Shown in pieces: positions 15,317-22,766 of a DNA stretch of 35,248 nt. A program made the translations under genes and the position numbers. The DNA is from Candidatus Melainabacteria bacterium GWF2_37_15 (lineage in GTDB: Bacteria; Cyanobacteriota; Vampirovibrionia; Gastranaerophilales; UBA9971). Where the stretch lies: assembly GCA_001784565.1 (NCBI GenBank), contig MFRL01000019.1:1-35248 (forward strand), in the 5' to 3' direction. Position 1 is the first letter of the stretch; each line of letters begins with the position of its first letter. The notes beneath the pieces are model-generated. The model was not told the origin of the DNA. It saw nothing but the letters and a program-made list of their open reading frames with translations, and did no database searches.

Positions 15317-16099
15317 TTACCCTACGACAAAAAATTTGAAGTAATAATAAGCCACTACTCCTGTAAAAATATAACTGTCTGTCCTGTCCAGTACCCCGCC
15401 ATGCCCGGGTAAAACAGTACCTGAATCCTTTATTCCAACTTCTCTTTTAAGCATTGATTCAGACAGATCCCCAAGCTGGGCAAGTATTACAATTAAAAAT
15501 CCTATTGTCAGGGATTGTATAACGCTTAAACCCATTACGTTTCCCATAAAAAGCGCTAATGCTAATCCACCTATAGTTCCGGCAGCTGAGCCTTCAATGG
15601 TTTTTTTAGGGCTAATTTCTTTCCATAAAGGATTTTTGCCGAACCTTATCCCAATATAATATGCTGCTATATCGCATGCAGCAATCGTAAAAATTATAAA
15701 AATTACAAACCTTACATCCAGATCCCTTGTCATAATTATATGAATAGGGAATATTCCAGCGTAAATTATAGATAATAATGTTATGGAAACATCATTAATG
15801 CGTGCTTCCTTACCCCTGAAGAGTATTGCAAGAAATGACAGAATTGCGATAATTGTAAAAGCAGGGAAAAGCAAATTATACAGCTTAAAAGAGGTTAGCC
15901 CTATAAGCAAAAAACACGATAAAACAATAAAGTGAAACGGTGGGTTCATTCCATGGGCTTTAGCTATATTTACGAGTTCTCGAACTCCAACAAATACAAA
16001 GGCTCCCACAAACAAAGCAAGTGGGAATCCTCCAGATATAAACGCCCCTATGGTTAGAGCGAGTAAAATTATAGCTACAATAATTCTTTTCCAGTTCAT
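15317..16099 (-). CDS. cdsA: Phosphatidate cytidylyltransferase (CDP-diglyceride synthase)
   Basis: CdsA makes CDP-diacylglycerol from phosphatidic acid and CTP in the inner membrane, the entry point of phospholipid synthesis. The 260-residue product has about seven to eight hydrophobic helices. It carries the diagnostic C-terminal signature SMLKREVGIKDSG followed by LPGHGGVLDRTDS, with the Asp residues that bind metal. Its ATG overlaps the frr stop as ATGA. The frr-cdsA order is common in bacteria and places it in the same transcript as pyrH and frr. Confidence 0.96.
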   Translation of the reverse strand: MNWKRIIVAIILLALTIGAFISGGFPLALFVGAFVFVGVRELVNIAKAHGMNPPFHFIVLSCFLLIGLTSFKLYNLLFPAFTIIAILSFLAILFRGKEARINDVSITLLSIIYAGIFPIHIIMTRDLDVRFVIFIIFTIAACDIAAYYIGIRFGKNPLWKEISPKKTIEGSAAGTIGGLALALFMGNVMGLSVIQSLTIGFLIVILAQLGDLSESMLKREVGIKDSGTVLPGHGGVLDRTDSYIFTGVVAYYYFKFFVVG

Positions 16100-16656
16100 A
16101 TTGATAAAATTTCTTTTTCCTTTTCAGCTATCAAATTGTCGATTTCTTTTATGTATCTGTCAGTAAGTTTTTGGATATCATCCTGTTGTTTTTTTATTTC
16201 ATCTTCAGGAATGTGCTCAGTTTTTTCTGCTTTTTTCAGAGTTTCAGACATTTCCCGCCTGATATTCCTGATTGCTACTTTTGATTCCTCACCCTGTTTT
16301 TTAATATCTTTTACAAGCTCTTTTCTTCTTTCTTCTGTGGGCTGAGGGAAAACAAGCCTGATGTTTGTGCCGTCATTATTAGGTGTAATACCTATATCAG
16401 ATTTCATAATAGCTTTTTCAATGTTTGCGATAGAGCTTTTATCATAAGGAGTTATTACCAGATTCTGGCCATCTTGCACGGAAACGTTTGACAACTGCCT
16501 TACAGGTGTTGCTGTACCGTAATAATCCACGGTTATTTTGTCCAGAATCAAAGGATTTGCTCTTCCTGTGCGAATGTTAGAGAATTCTTTCTGTGTACTG
16601 GACACAGTTTTTTTCATTCTTTCTTCACCTTTTGACATTATTTCGTTAGTAGGCAT
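16096..16656 (-). CDS. frr: Ribosome recycling factor
   Basis: RRF splits post-termination ribosomes together with EF-G. The 186-residue protein has the normal length and sequence landmarks: MKKTVSSTQKEFSNIRTGRANP, VDYYGTATPVRQLSNVSV, VITPYDKSSIANIEKAI, and PQPTEERRKELVKDIKKQGEE. It forms a three-helix bundle with an inserted beta domain. The start at 16656 is preceded by AGGAGG. The gene overlaps the 3' end of pyrH by 11 bases and continues into cdsA through ATGA. Confidence 0.97.
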   Translation of the reverse strand: MPTNEIMSKGEERMKKTVSSTQKEFSNIRTGRANPLILDKITVDYYGTATPVRQLSNVSVQDGQNLVITPYDKSSIANIEKAIMKSDIGITPNNDGTNIRLVFPQPTEERRKELVKDIKKQGEESKVAIRNIRREMSETLKKAEKTEHIPEDEIKKQQDDIQKLTDRYIKEIDNLIAEKEKEILSI

Positions 16657-17386
16657 GGTTTTGTTCTCCTCCTATAAGCGTTCCTTCTTTTTCTCCTCTA
16701 AGTATTTTTCCTATACTTTCCTTATCCCCAAAATCAAATACTACTACCGGTATGTGATTATTTTTACATAAAGATATAGCAGCGGTATCAATAACTTTTA
16801 AATCTTTTTTAATAATATCATCATAAGAAATATAATCAAATTTCTTGGCAGTACTGTCTTTTCGGGGGTCTTTGTCATAAACGCCGTTTACTTTGTTTTT
16901 TGCCATTAACATTACTTCCGCGTTTATTTCAGAAGCCCGTAGGGCTGCTGCTGTATCTGTAGTAAAGAAGGGGTTGCCTGTACCTCCGGCAAATATAACT
17001 ACACGACCCTTTTCAAGGTGCCTTATTGCCCTTAACCTTACATATTGTTCGGCTATCTGGTCCATTTTTATGGCATTTAAAACTCTTACAGGTACATTAT
17101 ATTGTATCAATACACCTTGAAGCACGAGTGCGTTCATTGTTGTTGCGAGCATACCCACGTAATCCGCTGATGCCTGATCCATGCCGAGCTTGGTACTATT
17201 CTGTACTCCCCTGAATATGTTTCCTCCACCGACTACTATAGCTATTTGCACACCCATATCCCGGATATCTTTTATTTGTTTTGCGACCCTGTTTATAGTT
17301 TCCGGGTCAATTCCAAAATTCATGTCGTCCATCAAGGCTTCGCCGCTTATTTTCAGGAGGACACGTTTATATTTAGGGGTAGTCAT
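16646..17386 (-). CDS. pyrH: Uridylate kinase (UMP kinase)
   Basis: PyrH phosphorylates UMP to UDP and belongs to the amino-acid-kinase fold, not the P-loop family. Visible motifs are RVLLKISGEALM near residue 8, IAIVVGGGNIFRG near 49, DYVGMLATTMNAL near 75, VIFAGGTGNPFFTTDTAAALRA near 130 (quoted across a conserved stretch), and MLMAKNKVNGVYDKDP near 160. Length is typical at 246 residues. The 3' end overlaps frr by 11 bases, the usual pyrH-frr neighbour pair of bacteria. Confidence 0.97.
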   Translation of the reverse strand: MTTPKYKRVLLKISGEALMDDMNFGIDPETINRVAKQIKDIRDMGVQIAIVVGGGNIFRGVQNSTKLGMDQASADYVGMLATTMNALVLQGVLIQYNVPVRVLNAIKMDQIAEQYVRLRAIRHLEKGRVVIFAGGTGNPFFTTDTAAALRASEINAEVMLMAKNKVNGVYDKDPRKDSTAKKFDYISYDDIIKKDLKVIDTAAISLCKNNHIPVVVFDFGDKESIGKILRGEKEGTLIGGEQNHAY

Positions 17387-17413
17387 GATTATATTGCCTT
17401 TCTAGTACTATTG

Positions 17414-17941
17414 TTACAATTTTACCTTAAAAAATTCATTCAACAATTTTTCTATAAAAACGTCCCTATCTATCGACTTACCTATCAACAAGTTAAGAGA
17501 AGTTGCTGGCTGGTCGATTTTTTCAAGGTCATCTTCGTTTAAATTCAGGTTAACCCCTGCCCCAATAACCATTCCATTAAGAATATTTCCTCTTGTAGAG
17601 GATTGACTGAGAATTCCGGCAATCTTTTTGCCATCAACCATGACATCGTTTGGTTCTTTAATTATTGCTTTAACGTCATAATTTTCCAGCACTTTACATA
17701 CAGCTTCTGCCATAAAAGGTGTTAAGTTTGTCAGGGGTGTATTTTTTAGTACTATGGACAGGTAAACATTACCTTCTTTGTCTGAAATCCATTTCCTGTC
17801 AAATCGTCCCCTGCCATGGGTTTGCTTGCCTGCGACAATCACCTGTTTGTCAGGTAAATTGGACAAGTTTTCCATTGCATAGGTATTGGTTGAGTGTAGT
17901 TCCGGGAAGTAAAGGATATTGGGGAGTATATTACGCTCCAA
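17414..17941 (-). CDS. birA: Biotin-[acetyl-CoA carboxylase] ligase, minimal form
   Basis: The enzyme activates biotin to biotinyl-AMP and attaches it to the biotin carrier protein of acetyl-CoA carboxylase. The 175-residue protein has the catalytic domain only: [12 protein letters not shown], the biotinyl-AMP loop GRGRFDRKW near 46, [15 protein letters not shown] near 98 with the catalytic Lys, and [14 protein letters not shown] near 125. There is no N-terminal DNA-binding helix-turn-helix, so no repressor role. The usual C-terminal SH3-like domain is also nearly absent. The common KWPNDV motif reads KEPNDV here. It overlaps the sigma factor gene by 11 bases. Confidence 0.9.
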   Translation of the reverse strand: MERNILPNILYFPELHSTNTYAMENLSNLPDKQVIVAGKQTHGRGRFDRKWISDKEGNVYLSIVLKNTPLTNLTPFMAEAVCKVLENYDVKAIIKEPNDVMVDGKKIAGILSQSSTRGNILNGMVIGAGVNLNLNEDDLEKIDQPATSLNLLIGKSIDRDVFIEKLLNEFFKVKL

Positions 17942-18953
17942 GGTAATTCCTCAAGCTTTTTACTCCGCGATTATTTCTGCAAAGTCTTTTTAACTTACTT
18001 ATCGCCCTGTTCTCTATTTGCCTGATTCTTTCTCTTGATACGCCGTATCTTGAGCCAATTTCTTCAAGGGTTTTCTTGTTGCCGTCATCATCAAGGCCAA
18101 AGCGCATAATCAGGACATCTCTTTCCTTCTGGCTGAGCTGGCTAAGAATTTTCCTGATTTCAGAGAATAAGTTTTCCTGAATAACTTTTGTATCAGGTGA
18201 ACTCAGGTTATTATCAATAAGAAAGTCCCCTATTCTTGTGGAATCTTCCTTTTTATTTAAAGGTGTTTCAAGACTAATTGTGGATTGTGCAGATTTCATT
18301 ACTGCTCTTAATTTTGACAGGGAAATTTCAAGTTTTTCAGCAATTTCTTCTTTAGTTGGTTTTCTGTTTAATTCGTTAGTTAAATCATGAGTAACTTTTT
18401 TAATCTTACTGATGGTTTCTATCATATGCACGGGCAGCCTGATTGTCCTTGATTTGTCTGCTATACCTCGTGTTATGGCCTGCTGAATCCACCATGTGGC
18501 GTATGTGCTGAATTTATAACCTTTTGTGTAATCAAATTTTTCTGCTGCTTTGATTAAGCCCATGTTCCCTTCCTGAATAAGGTCAAGAAAAGACAGGCCC
18601 CTGCCAATATATTTTTTTGCAATACTTACTACAAGGCGCAGATTAGCGTTAACAAGCTTTTCTTTTGCCTCTAAGCTATTTTCTTCTTTTATTTGCTTTG
18701 CTACTTCTATTTCTTGTTCCGTGTTTAAAAGAGGTATTCTGCCTATTTGCTGGAGGTATATTTTTACAGCATCATCAGTGGAAGAAACTTCTTTTTCTTC
18801 CTGAACAATACTTTCATTTTCTTCATTCGTAATTTCAAAGATGTCTATATCAAACGAATCATCATCTACATCTTCGGCGAAATCTTCGTTTTCCAGCTCA
18901 TCGTTTTGTTTGTCAACCTTTTTCTCTGTCATCTTTTCCTTGGCGGCTTTCAT
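17931..18953 (-). CDS. Primary-type RNA polymerase sigma factor (SigA/RpoD family)
   Basis: The 340-residue sigma-70 has region 1.2 ([16 protein letters not shown], about 63-95), region 2 with the core-binding and -10-reading helix ([16 protein letters not shown] and [15 protein letters not shown]), region 3, and region 4 with an HTH ([20 protein letters not shown], about 295-325). A low-complexity acidic N-terminus (about 10-60) replaces region 1.1, as in cyanobacterial-type sigmas. The full RpoD signature and the housekeeping context favour the primary sigma, but a close group 2 paralogue cannot be excluded. GGGGGA before the ATG is a ribosome-binding site. A TATACT at 18982-18977 could be its -10. 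Confidence 0.9.
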   Translation of the reverse strand: MKAAKEKMTEKKVDKQNDELENEDFAEDVDDDSFDIDIFEITNEENESIVQEEKEVSSTDDAVKIYLQQIGRIPLLNTEQEIEVAKQIKEENSLEAKEKLVNANLRLVVSIAKKYIGRGLSFLDLIQEGNMGLIKAAEKFDYTKGYKFSTYATWWIQQAITRGIADKSRTIRLPVHMIETISKIKKVTHDLTNELNRKPTKEEIAEKLEISLSKLRAVMKSAQSTISLETPLNKKEDSTRIGDFLIDNNLSSPDTKVIQENLFSEIRKILSQLSQKERDVLIMRFGLDDDGNKKTLEEIGSRYGVSRERIRQIENRAISKLKRLCRNNRGVKSLRNYLGA

Positions 18954-19025
18954 TATATTTCCCCCATGATTATTTTAGTATAAATCTCGATAATAATATA
19001 CTTCATATGAGTGAAATCTTAGCAT

Positions 19026-19778
19026 TTATTGCCGAGAATTTAATATCCTCTGCCTTACTACTTCATAAATTAATATACTTCCGGCATTGGCTACATTGAG
19101 AGAATTAATAGTCTTAGTCATTGGAATTTTTACCATAATGTCGCAATTCTTTTTGACAAGAGTACTTATTCCATGATCCTCTCCGCCTAATACAATAGCG
19201 CAGTTCATATTGTAATCCTGCTCAAAATAATACTTAGGGGCATCTGCTTCCGCGCCTATTATCCAGAAATTATTTTCTTTCAGTTTTTCTATTGTTGTTG
19301 AAAGATTAGTAACCTGGGTAATATTGACCATTTCAGCTGTGCCTGCGCTGGCTTTTTCAACTGTTGAGGTTACAGGTGAGGAGTGCCTTTTTGGGATAAT
19401 TATCCCATCTGCTCCTGCTGCTGCGGCTGTTCTGATTATTGAGCCGAGGTTGTGTGGGTCTTCTACTTTATCGAGTATTATTAAAAGAGCGTTGGTTTTA
19501 TTTTTTAATGATTTGATTAATTCGTCAAAATCAGCATATTCTATCGGCGAAACCGAGGCTGCCACGCCCTGATGAACACCATTTGCGAGTGTATCAAGCT
19601 TTTCGCGGGGGATTTCCTGAATATTTATTTTGTGTTCCCTTGCCAGCGAATAAATATTTTTTATTTTTGCGTCAAATTTAATACCTTTGGCAATGTATAT
19701 TTTATTTACCCGTCGTTTGTTGGTTTGAAGCAGCGACTCTACTGGATTTTTACCGTATATTATTTCAAAATTGTTCAT
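19026..19778 (-). CDS. rlmB: 23S rRNA 2'-O-ribose methyltransferase (RlmB/TrmH family)
   Basis: This is a SPOUT-class methyltransferase. Residues 5-75 form the substrate-binding N-terminal domain (EIIYGKNPVESLL, then HQGVAASVSPIEYADFDEL). Residues 95-250 form the knotted catalytic domain with motif 1 LDKVEDPHNLGSIIRTAAAAG, motif 2 AIVLGGEDHGIS, and motif 3 IPMTKTINSLNVANAGSIL. This matches RlmB, which methylates G2251 of 23S rRNA. A TrmH-like tRNA target cannot be excluded from sequence. There is no ribosome-binding site: the ATG lies 14 bases from the divergent kinase start and six bases downstream of a TAAAAT box, suggesting a leaderless mRNA. Confidence 0.92.
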   Translation of the reverse strand: MNNFEIIYGKNPVESLLQTNKRRVNKIYIAKGIKFDAKIKNIYSLAREHKINIQEIPREKLDTLANGVHQGVAASVSPIEYADFDELIKSLKNKTNALLIILDKVEDPHNLGSIIRTAAAAGADGIIIPKRHSSPVTSTVEKASAGTAEMVNITQVTNLSTTIEKLKENNFWIIGAEADAPKYYFEQDYNMNCAIVLGGEDHGISTLVKKNCDIMVKIPMTKTINSLNVANAGSILIYEVVRQRILNSRQ

Positions 19779-19780
19779 AG

Positions 19781-19790
19781 TATAATTTTA
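19781..19790. promoter_or_regulatory. Symmetric bidirectional -10 element in a 14-base divergent spacer
   Basis: TATAATTTTA reads TATAAT on plus (19781-19786) and TAAAAT on minus (19790-19785). Each box ends exactly six bases before a start codon: plus ATG at 19793, minus ATG at 19778. Transcription starting about seven bases past a -10 would begin at each ATG. No Shine-Dalgarno is available to either gene. Clear -35 boxes are not seen. Confidence 0.6.
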
Positions 19791-19792
19791 CA

Positions 19793-20653
19793 ATGAATAA
19801 AATGTCCAACATTGTTCAAATTATCTCAGATAATCTGCTGGATATAGTAAGGCAGGATTTTAACAATCATAATTCTTTATTTTTATTTATTAAAAATGGG
19901 TTAATAAGTAAGCTTGCCCAAAAAATCGTTATTAATCCTGAAAAGCCAATTATAATAGGCGTATGCGGGGAATCTGCCTCGGGAAAAACAACTCTTGCGC
20001 AAAGAGCATTAAATGCATGTCTTAGTGATGAAACCAGGGATCTTTATACGTTAATTACGCTTGATGATTATTATTACGATACATCAGAGCAGCTTAAGCA
20101 GGCAGGAAGTTATGAAGCGCTTTTTGAAACAGGTTTTTCATTTGATGCGCCTGATGCTTTTAATTTGGATTTAGTCAGGGAACACATAAATCGTTTGTCA
20201 TATGGACAAAAAATTTACTCTCCAGCATATGATTTTGTTACTTGCGCAAGTGTTCCGAATATAAAGCCCAAATCACCGGCCAGGGTTATCCTTATTGAAG
20301 GGCTTTTTGGGCTTAATGAAAAGCTGAAAGATATTCTTGATGTGGCTATCTATGTCCACACTCCTTATAATGTTATAAAAGACCGCTGGTACAAAAGAGC
20401 CGCTTCCCGCGGCAAGACCGGCCATGCTGCGGATATGCAGTTTGATAATGTTAATAAACAGGCTGAAAAATATATAAGGCCTGCCCAAAATAATGCTGAT
20501 ATTGTGGTAAGCGGGCTGATTTCATCTGAATACATTGAATTTATGGCAGAGCAGGTTATCGGCTCAATAAAAAAATCTGTAAATTATATAAGGCAAACAG
20601 AAAAATGCACAAAATCCCCATCTCAAGAGCAGTACGTGGCGCAATTACAGTAG
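19793..20653 (+). CDS. Uridine kinase / phosphoribulokinase-type P-loop kinase
   Basis: The 286-residue cytoplasmic kinase has a Walker A GVCGESASGKTTLAQ near residue 58 and LDDYYYD near 90. FSFDAPDAFNLDLV near 117 is the family's Asp-Pro-Asp-Ala-Phe equivalent. YSPAYDF near 143, VILIEGLFGLN near 163 and the lid RWYKRAASRGKTG near 195 follow. These fit uridine/cytidine kinases. A 50-residue N-terminal leader (MSNIVQII onward) and a C-terminal tail are extra. The nucleoside substrate is inferred. The ATG at 19793 has no ribosome-binding site; an ATG at 19802 is the alternative. Its 3' end overlaps the chorismate mutase gene by 49 bases, so the two are probably one transcript. Confidence 0.85.
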   Translation: MNKMSNIVQIISDNLLDIVRQDFNNHNSLFLFIKNGLISKLAQKIVINPEKPIIIGVCGESASGKTTLAQRALNACLSDETRDLYTLITLDDYYYDTSEQLKQAGSYEALFETGFSFDAPDAFNLDLVREHINRLSYGQKIYSPAYDFVTCASVPNIKPKSPARVILIEGLFGLNEKLKDILDVAIYVHTPYNVIKDRWYKRAASRGKTGHAADMQFDNVNKQAEKYIRPAQNNADIVVSGLISSEYIEFMAEQVIGSIKKSVNYIRQTEKCTKSPSQEQYVAQLQ

Positions 20654-20982
20654 AGGAAAACACTGCTGAAAACATTAATTCAGCTATCCTTGAACTGTTG
20701 CAGACTATCTTAAAAGTAAACCAGATAACTGAAGATGACATAGTTTCAGTTATTTTTACTCTGACGCCGGACTTAAACGCTGAATTTCCCGCAAAAGCAG
20801 CAAGGATTTATCTTGGTTGGGACGATACGCCAATGATCTGCGCCAGTGAAGTCCCGGTTCCTGACAGTATTAAAAAGTGCATCAGGGTAATGATAACTTT
20901 TAATACATTAAAGACAAAAGAAGAAATCAAGCACGTTTACCTTGGAAAAGCACAGGAGTTGCGGCCTGATCTTGTGCAATAA
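20605..20982 (+). CDS. aroH: Chorismate mutase, AroH type
   Basis: This converts chorismate to prephenate for Phe and Tyr synthesis. The 125-residue product matches the monofunctional trimeric AroH class in length and motifs: the N-terminal RAVRGAITVEENTAENI with the active-site Arg, FTLTPDLNAEFPAKAAR in the middle, and CASEVPVPDSIKKCIRVMI with the conserved Glu and Arg. The start lies inside the kinase gene (49-base overlap in another frame), and no clear ribosome-binding site is seen, so reinitiation or coupling is likely. A strong palindromic hairpin follows within 14 bases. Confidence 0.94.
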   Translation: MHKIPISRAVRGAITVEENTAENINSAILELLQTILKVNQITEDDIVSVIFTLTPDLNAEFPAKAARIYLGWDDTPMICASEVPVPDSIKKCIRVMITFNTLKTKEEIKHVYLGKAQELRPDLVQ

Positions 20983-20995
20983 GTTTAAAAACAAC

Positions 20996-21024
20996 AGTCA
21001 AGGCGGGCATTGCCCGCCTTGACT
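20996..21024. terminator. Perfect 13-bp hairpin between convergent genes
   Basis: AGTCAAGGCGGGC (20996-21008) pairs with GCCCGCCTTGACT (21012-21024) around ATT. It lies between aroH (plus) and a small minus-strand gene ending at 21037, so it can serve both. T-tracts are short on either side. Confidence 0.7.
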
Positions 21025-21036
21025 TATTAAAAATCT

Positions 21037-21264
21037 CTATGCATTACGCATATTAAAAGTATTTTTTATATTTTGTTCCTGTTTTTTCTCTAATAATTCT
21101 AACTGTTGTCTAAGGTTTGCAAGCCTAGGATCATTAGGATTTTGTGCTTCGATGTCTGCTATCTTTTTAGTAAGCTCCATTATCATTGAAGATGCACCTG
21201 ATACACTTTTAGGCTGATAAGATTCAGAAGGTTGCTGAGCCGAAAAATTTACTTCACCTGCCAT
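21037..21264 (-). CDS. Small hypothetical protein with C-terminal coiled coil
   Basis: About 75 residues from the ATG at 21264, which has AGGAAAGGA about six bases upstream; a TTG at 21282 would add six residues but lacks such a site. The N-terminal third is polar and disordered-looking (GEVNFSAQQPSESYQPK). Residues 30-65 form an amphipathic helix (LTKKIADIEAQNPNDP, then LRQQLELLEKKQEQN). The helix carries the spaced hydrophobics of a short coiled coil. No signal peptide or known domain is visible. Lone gene, tail-to-tail with aroH; function unknown. Confidence 0.65.
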   Translation of the reverse strand: MAGEVNFSAQQPSESYQPKSVSGASSMIMELTKKIADIEAQNPNDPRLANLRQQLELLEKKQEQNIKNTFNMRNA

Positions 21265-21330
21265 AGTTTTTCCTTTCCTCAAATAAATTAATTACCTTAA
21301 CTGTGTCTATAATTAAATAAAAACAAACAC

Positions 21331-22212
21331 TTAAAGATAATTGCCTGATTTTTTGCAAATTGTAATATTAATTTTTTCCAGCTTCTCTAAAAACTCCAGC
21401 ACCTCTTCAAAAAACCAGTCATTTTCGTGGTGGCTGCCAGTATCTGAAATAAATAACTCGGCGGAATCGTTTAATTCCCCTAATTTTCGTGACATATCCA
21501 CGGGCACAGTGGTGTCATGTACAGACGCCCCGATTAACAGCGGTACTTTTATCTTATGTATTTTAGTGTCTGTTGCAAATTTTTGAGTCATTGGGAAAAT
21601 TTTCACAAAAAAGCTGGACGTGCCACGCCAAAATCCCAGTTTGTTTTCAAGAGTCCCATTCCGAGTTAAATGTAAAGCTTCTTCCCTTATATTTGTAAAC
21701 GTACTTTCAAGTATTACAGCTTTAACCTGGTTTCTGGAAGCTACATCAACTACTATTGCCCCGCCGAGCGACCTGCCCCACAGCACAATGTTTTCCTGCG
21801 GCACTTTTTCGTATGTTTCAAGGTATTTAATTGCGGATTCCAAGTCTACATATAATCCGGATTCAAACGGACAGCCTTCGCTTCTACCGTGACCGCGGTA
21901 TTCCAGCATAAATACGCCGTAACCTTTATCTGCCAGAAATTTTAAAACATTCTGCCAGAGGCTAATGTTCTCGCCCTGCCCGTGGCAATAGATAATCGTA
22001 GGTTTATTAGTTTTTGCCTTGACATACCAGGCGTTGAGTTTTACTCCATCCCTCGAGTAAAAGTAGGTGTCCTGAATTTTTTCTTCTATATCTACCCATA
22101 TGTTTTTGACTTCCTGATTTATCGGGTAATAAATCAGTTGTGATTCCAGTCCTCCAAACAATATCGAGCTCATAAAGATTTGAATCCCCGCTATAAAGGC
22201 AACAATTTTCAT
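21331..22212 (-). CDS. Alpha/beta hydrolase, membrane-anchored
   Basis: The 293-residue protein starts at ATG 22212 with AGGTGG just before it (a GTG at 22218 is alternative). Residues 1-25 form a hydrophobic anchor or signal. The core shows IIYCHGQGENISLWQ near 72 (oxyanion region), YGVFMLEYRGHGRSEG near 98, the nucleophile elbow GRSLGGAI near 147 with Ser, the acid in GASVHDTTVP near 228, and the His in DTGSHHENDW near 257. The triad is complete. This resembles the serine aminopeptidase/BEM46-like hydrolase group. The substrate is unknown, probably an ester or amide at the cell envelope. Confidence 0.88.
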   Translation of the reverse strand: MKIVAFIAGIQIFMSSILFGGLESQLIYYPINQEVKNIWVDIEEKIQDTYFYSRDGVKLNAWYVKAKTNKPTIIYCHGQGENISLWQNVLKFLADKGYGVFMLEYRGHGRSEGCPFESGLYVDLESAIKYLETYEKVPQENIVLWGRSLGGAIVVDVASRNQVKAVILESTFTNIREEALHLTRNGTLENKLGFWRGTSSFFVKIFPMTQKFATDTKIHKIKVPLLIGASVHDTTVPVDMSRKLGELNDSAELFISDTGSHHENDWFFEEVLEFLEKLEKINITICKKSGNYL

Positions 22213-22371
22213 ACCCACCTAATCTCTGTTATTTTAACATTGTAAGCTTTGTATGTTTATTTAGACAAATGCATTTATGACAAATTGTAAATATTATAAA
22301 CTTTATTGTTAACAAATTATTTTCAGCAGCTTTTATAAACTGGCAGATAAACTAAGAGAAAAGGAAAAATT

Positions 22372-22437
22372 ATGTTAAATTCAATTTCGGGTTTTCAAAA
22401 CAAATATACTCCCACTTTTGGAATGGCAAAAAAGTGA
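22372..22437 (+). CDS. 21-codon ORF with strong ribosome-binding site, upstream partner of a possible -1 frameshift
   Basis: The ATG has AAAGGAAAAAT directly in front. The peptide MLNSISGFQNKYTPTFGMAKK ends at TGA 22435-22437. The last codons GCA AAA AAG form a canonical slippery heptamer. A slip of -1 continues into the frame of 22434-22715 and would yield a 114-residue protein. The short PTFGM N-terminal segment resembles leaders I associate with small Melainabacteria proteins (recollection, not checked). A one-A sequencing or natural deletion would give the same appearance. Confidence 0.6.
   Translation: MLNSISGFQNKYTPTFGMAKK
22428..22437 (+). promoter_or_regulatory. Candidate programmed -1 frameshift site A_AAA_AAG followed by TGA
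   Basis: Six A and a G (22428-22434) are in the correct phase (GCA AAA AAG) and are followed at once by TGA. This heptamer is the one used by E. coli dnaX. Slipping -1 makes the next codon GTG at 22434, in the downstream open frame. A dnaX-like upstream Shine-Dalgarno and a strong downstream stem were looked for and not found; only a weak TGGGC/GCCCA pair is present. Confidence 0.5.
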
Positions 22438-22715
22438 TTCTGGGCATTGAAAGTTCAAGAGAAGCAAAAGAAAAACTCGCCCAAATAAGATCAGGTTTAC
22501 AAGATAATGACAGTTTTGAAGTTAATAAGGAATTTCATGGATTTCAAGTTGAATGTAAAAATCCAGAAGATAGAGTAGAAGAAGAAAATACTTTAGCAAA
22601 TAATATAAGACAAGATTTAGGTAAGGATGCTAAATATCTGACAATTTATGATGAAGTTGGGGAAATTCAAAAACAGGAGGAAGCAAAGATGTTAAGGGAA
22701 AAATATTCAAAATAA
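22434..22715 (+). CDS. Small hypothetical protein, likely the C-terminal part of a frameshifted gene
   Basis: This frame begins at GTG 22434 and overlaps the upstream stop as GTGA. It has no ribosome-binding site of its own, so it is made either by -1 slippage or by stop-start reinitiation. The 93 residues open ILGIESSREAKEKLAQIRSG. They continue through a Lys/Glu-rich alternating strand-helix pattern with FHGFQVECKNPEDRV, and end LREKYSK. No domain recognised. The codon use and clear reading frame argue that it is translated. Joined to the 21 residues before it, it gives a normal-looking 114-residue cytoplasmic protein. Confidence 0.6.
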   Translation: MILGIESSREAKEKLAQIRSGLQDNDSFEVNKEFHGFQVECKNPEDRVEEENTLANNIRQDLGKDAKYLTIYDEVGEIQKQEEAKMLREKYSK

Positions 22716-22766
22716 ACTGTCTGAGTAATGATATACTGAAAGTAATTAAGATATCTGGATTTAATC

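Noticed and set aside
22450-22462. TTGAAAGTTCAA small palindrome downstream of the slippery site, considered as a frameshift stimulator
   Set aside because: It can form only four base pairs with a four-base loop, and it is too weak and oddly placed to stimulate slippage.
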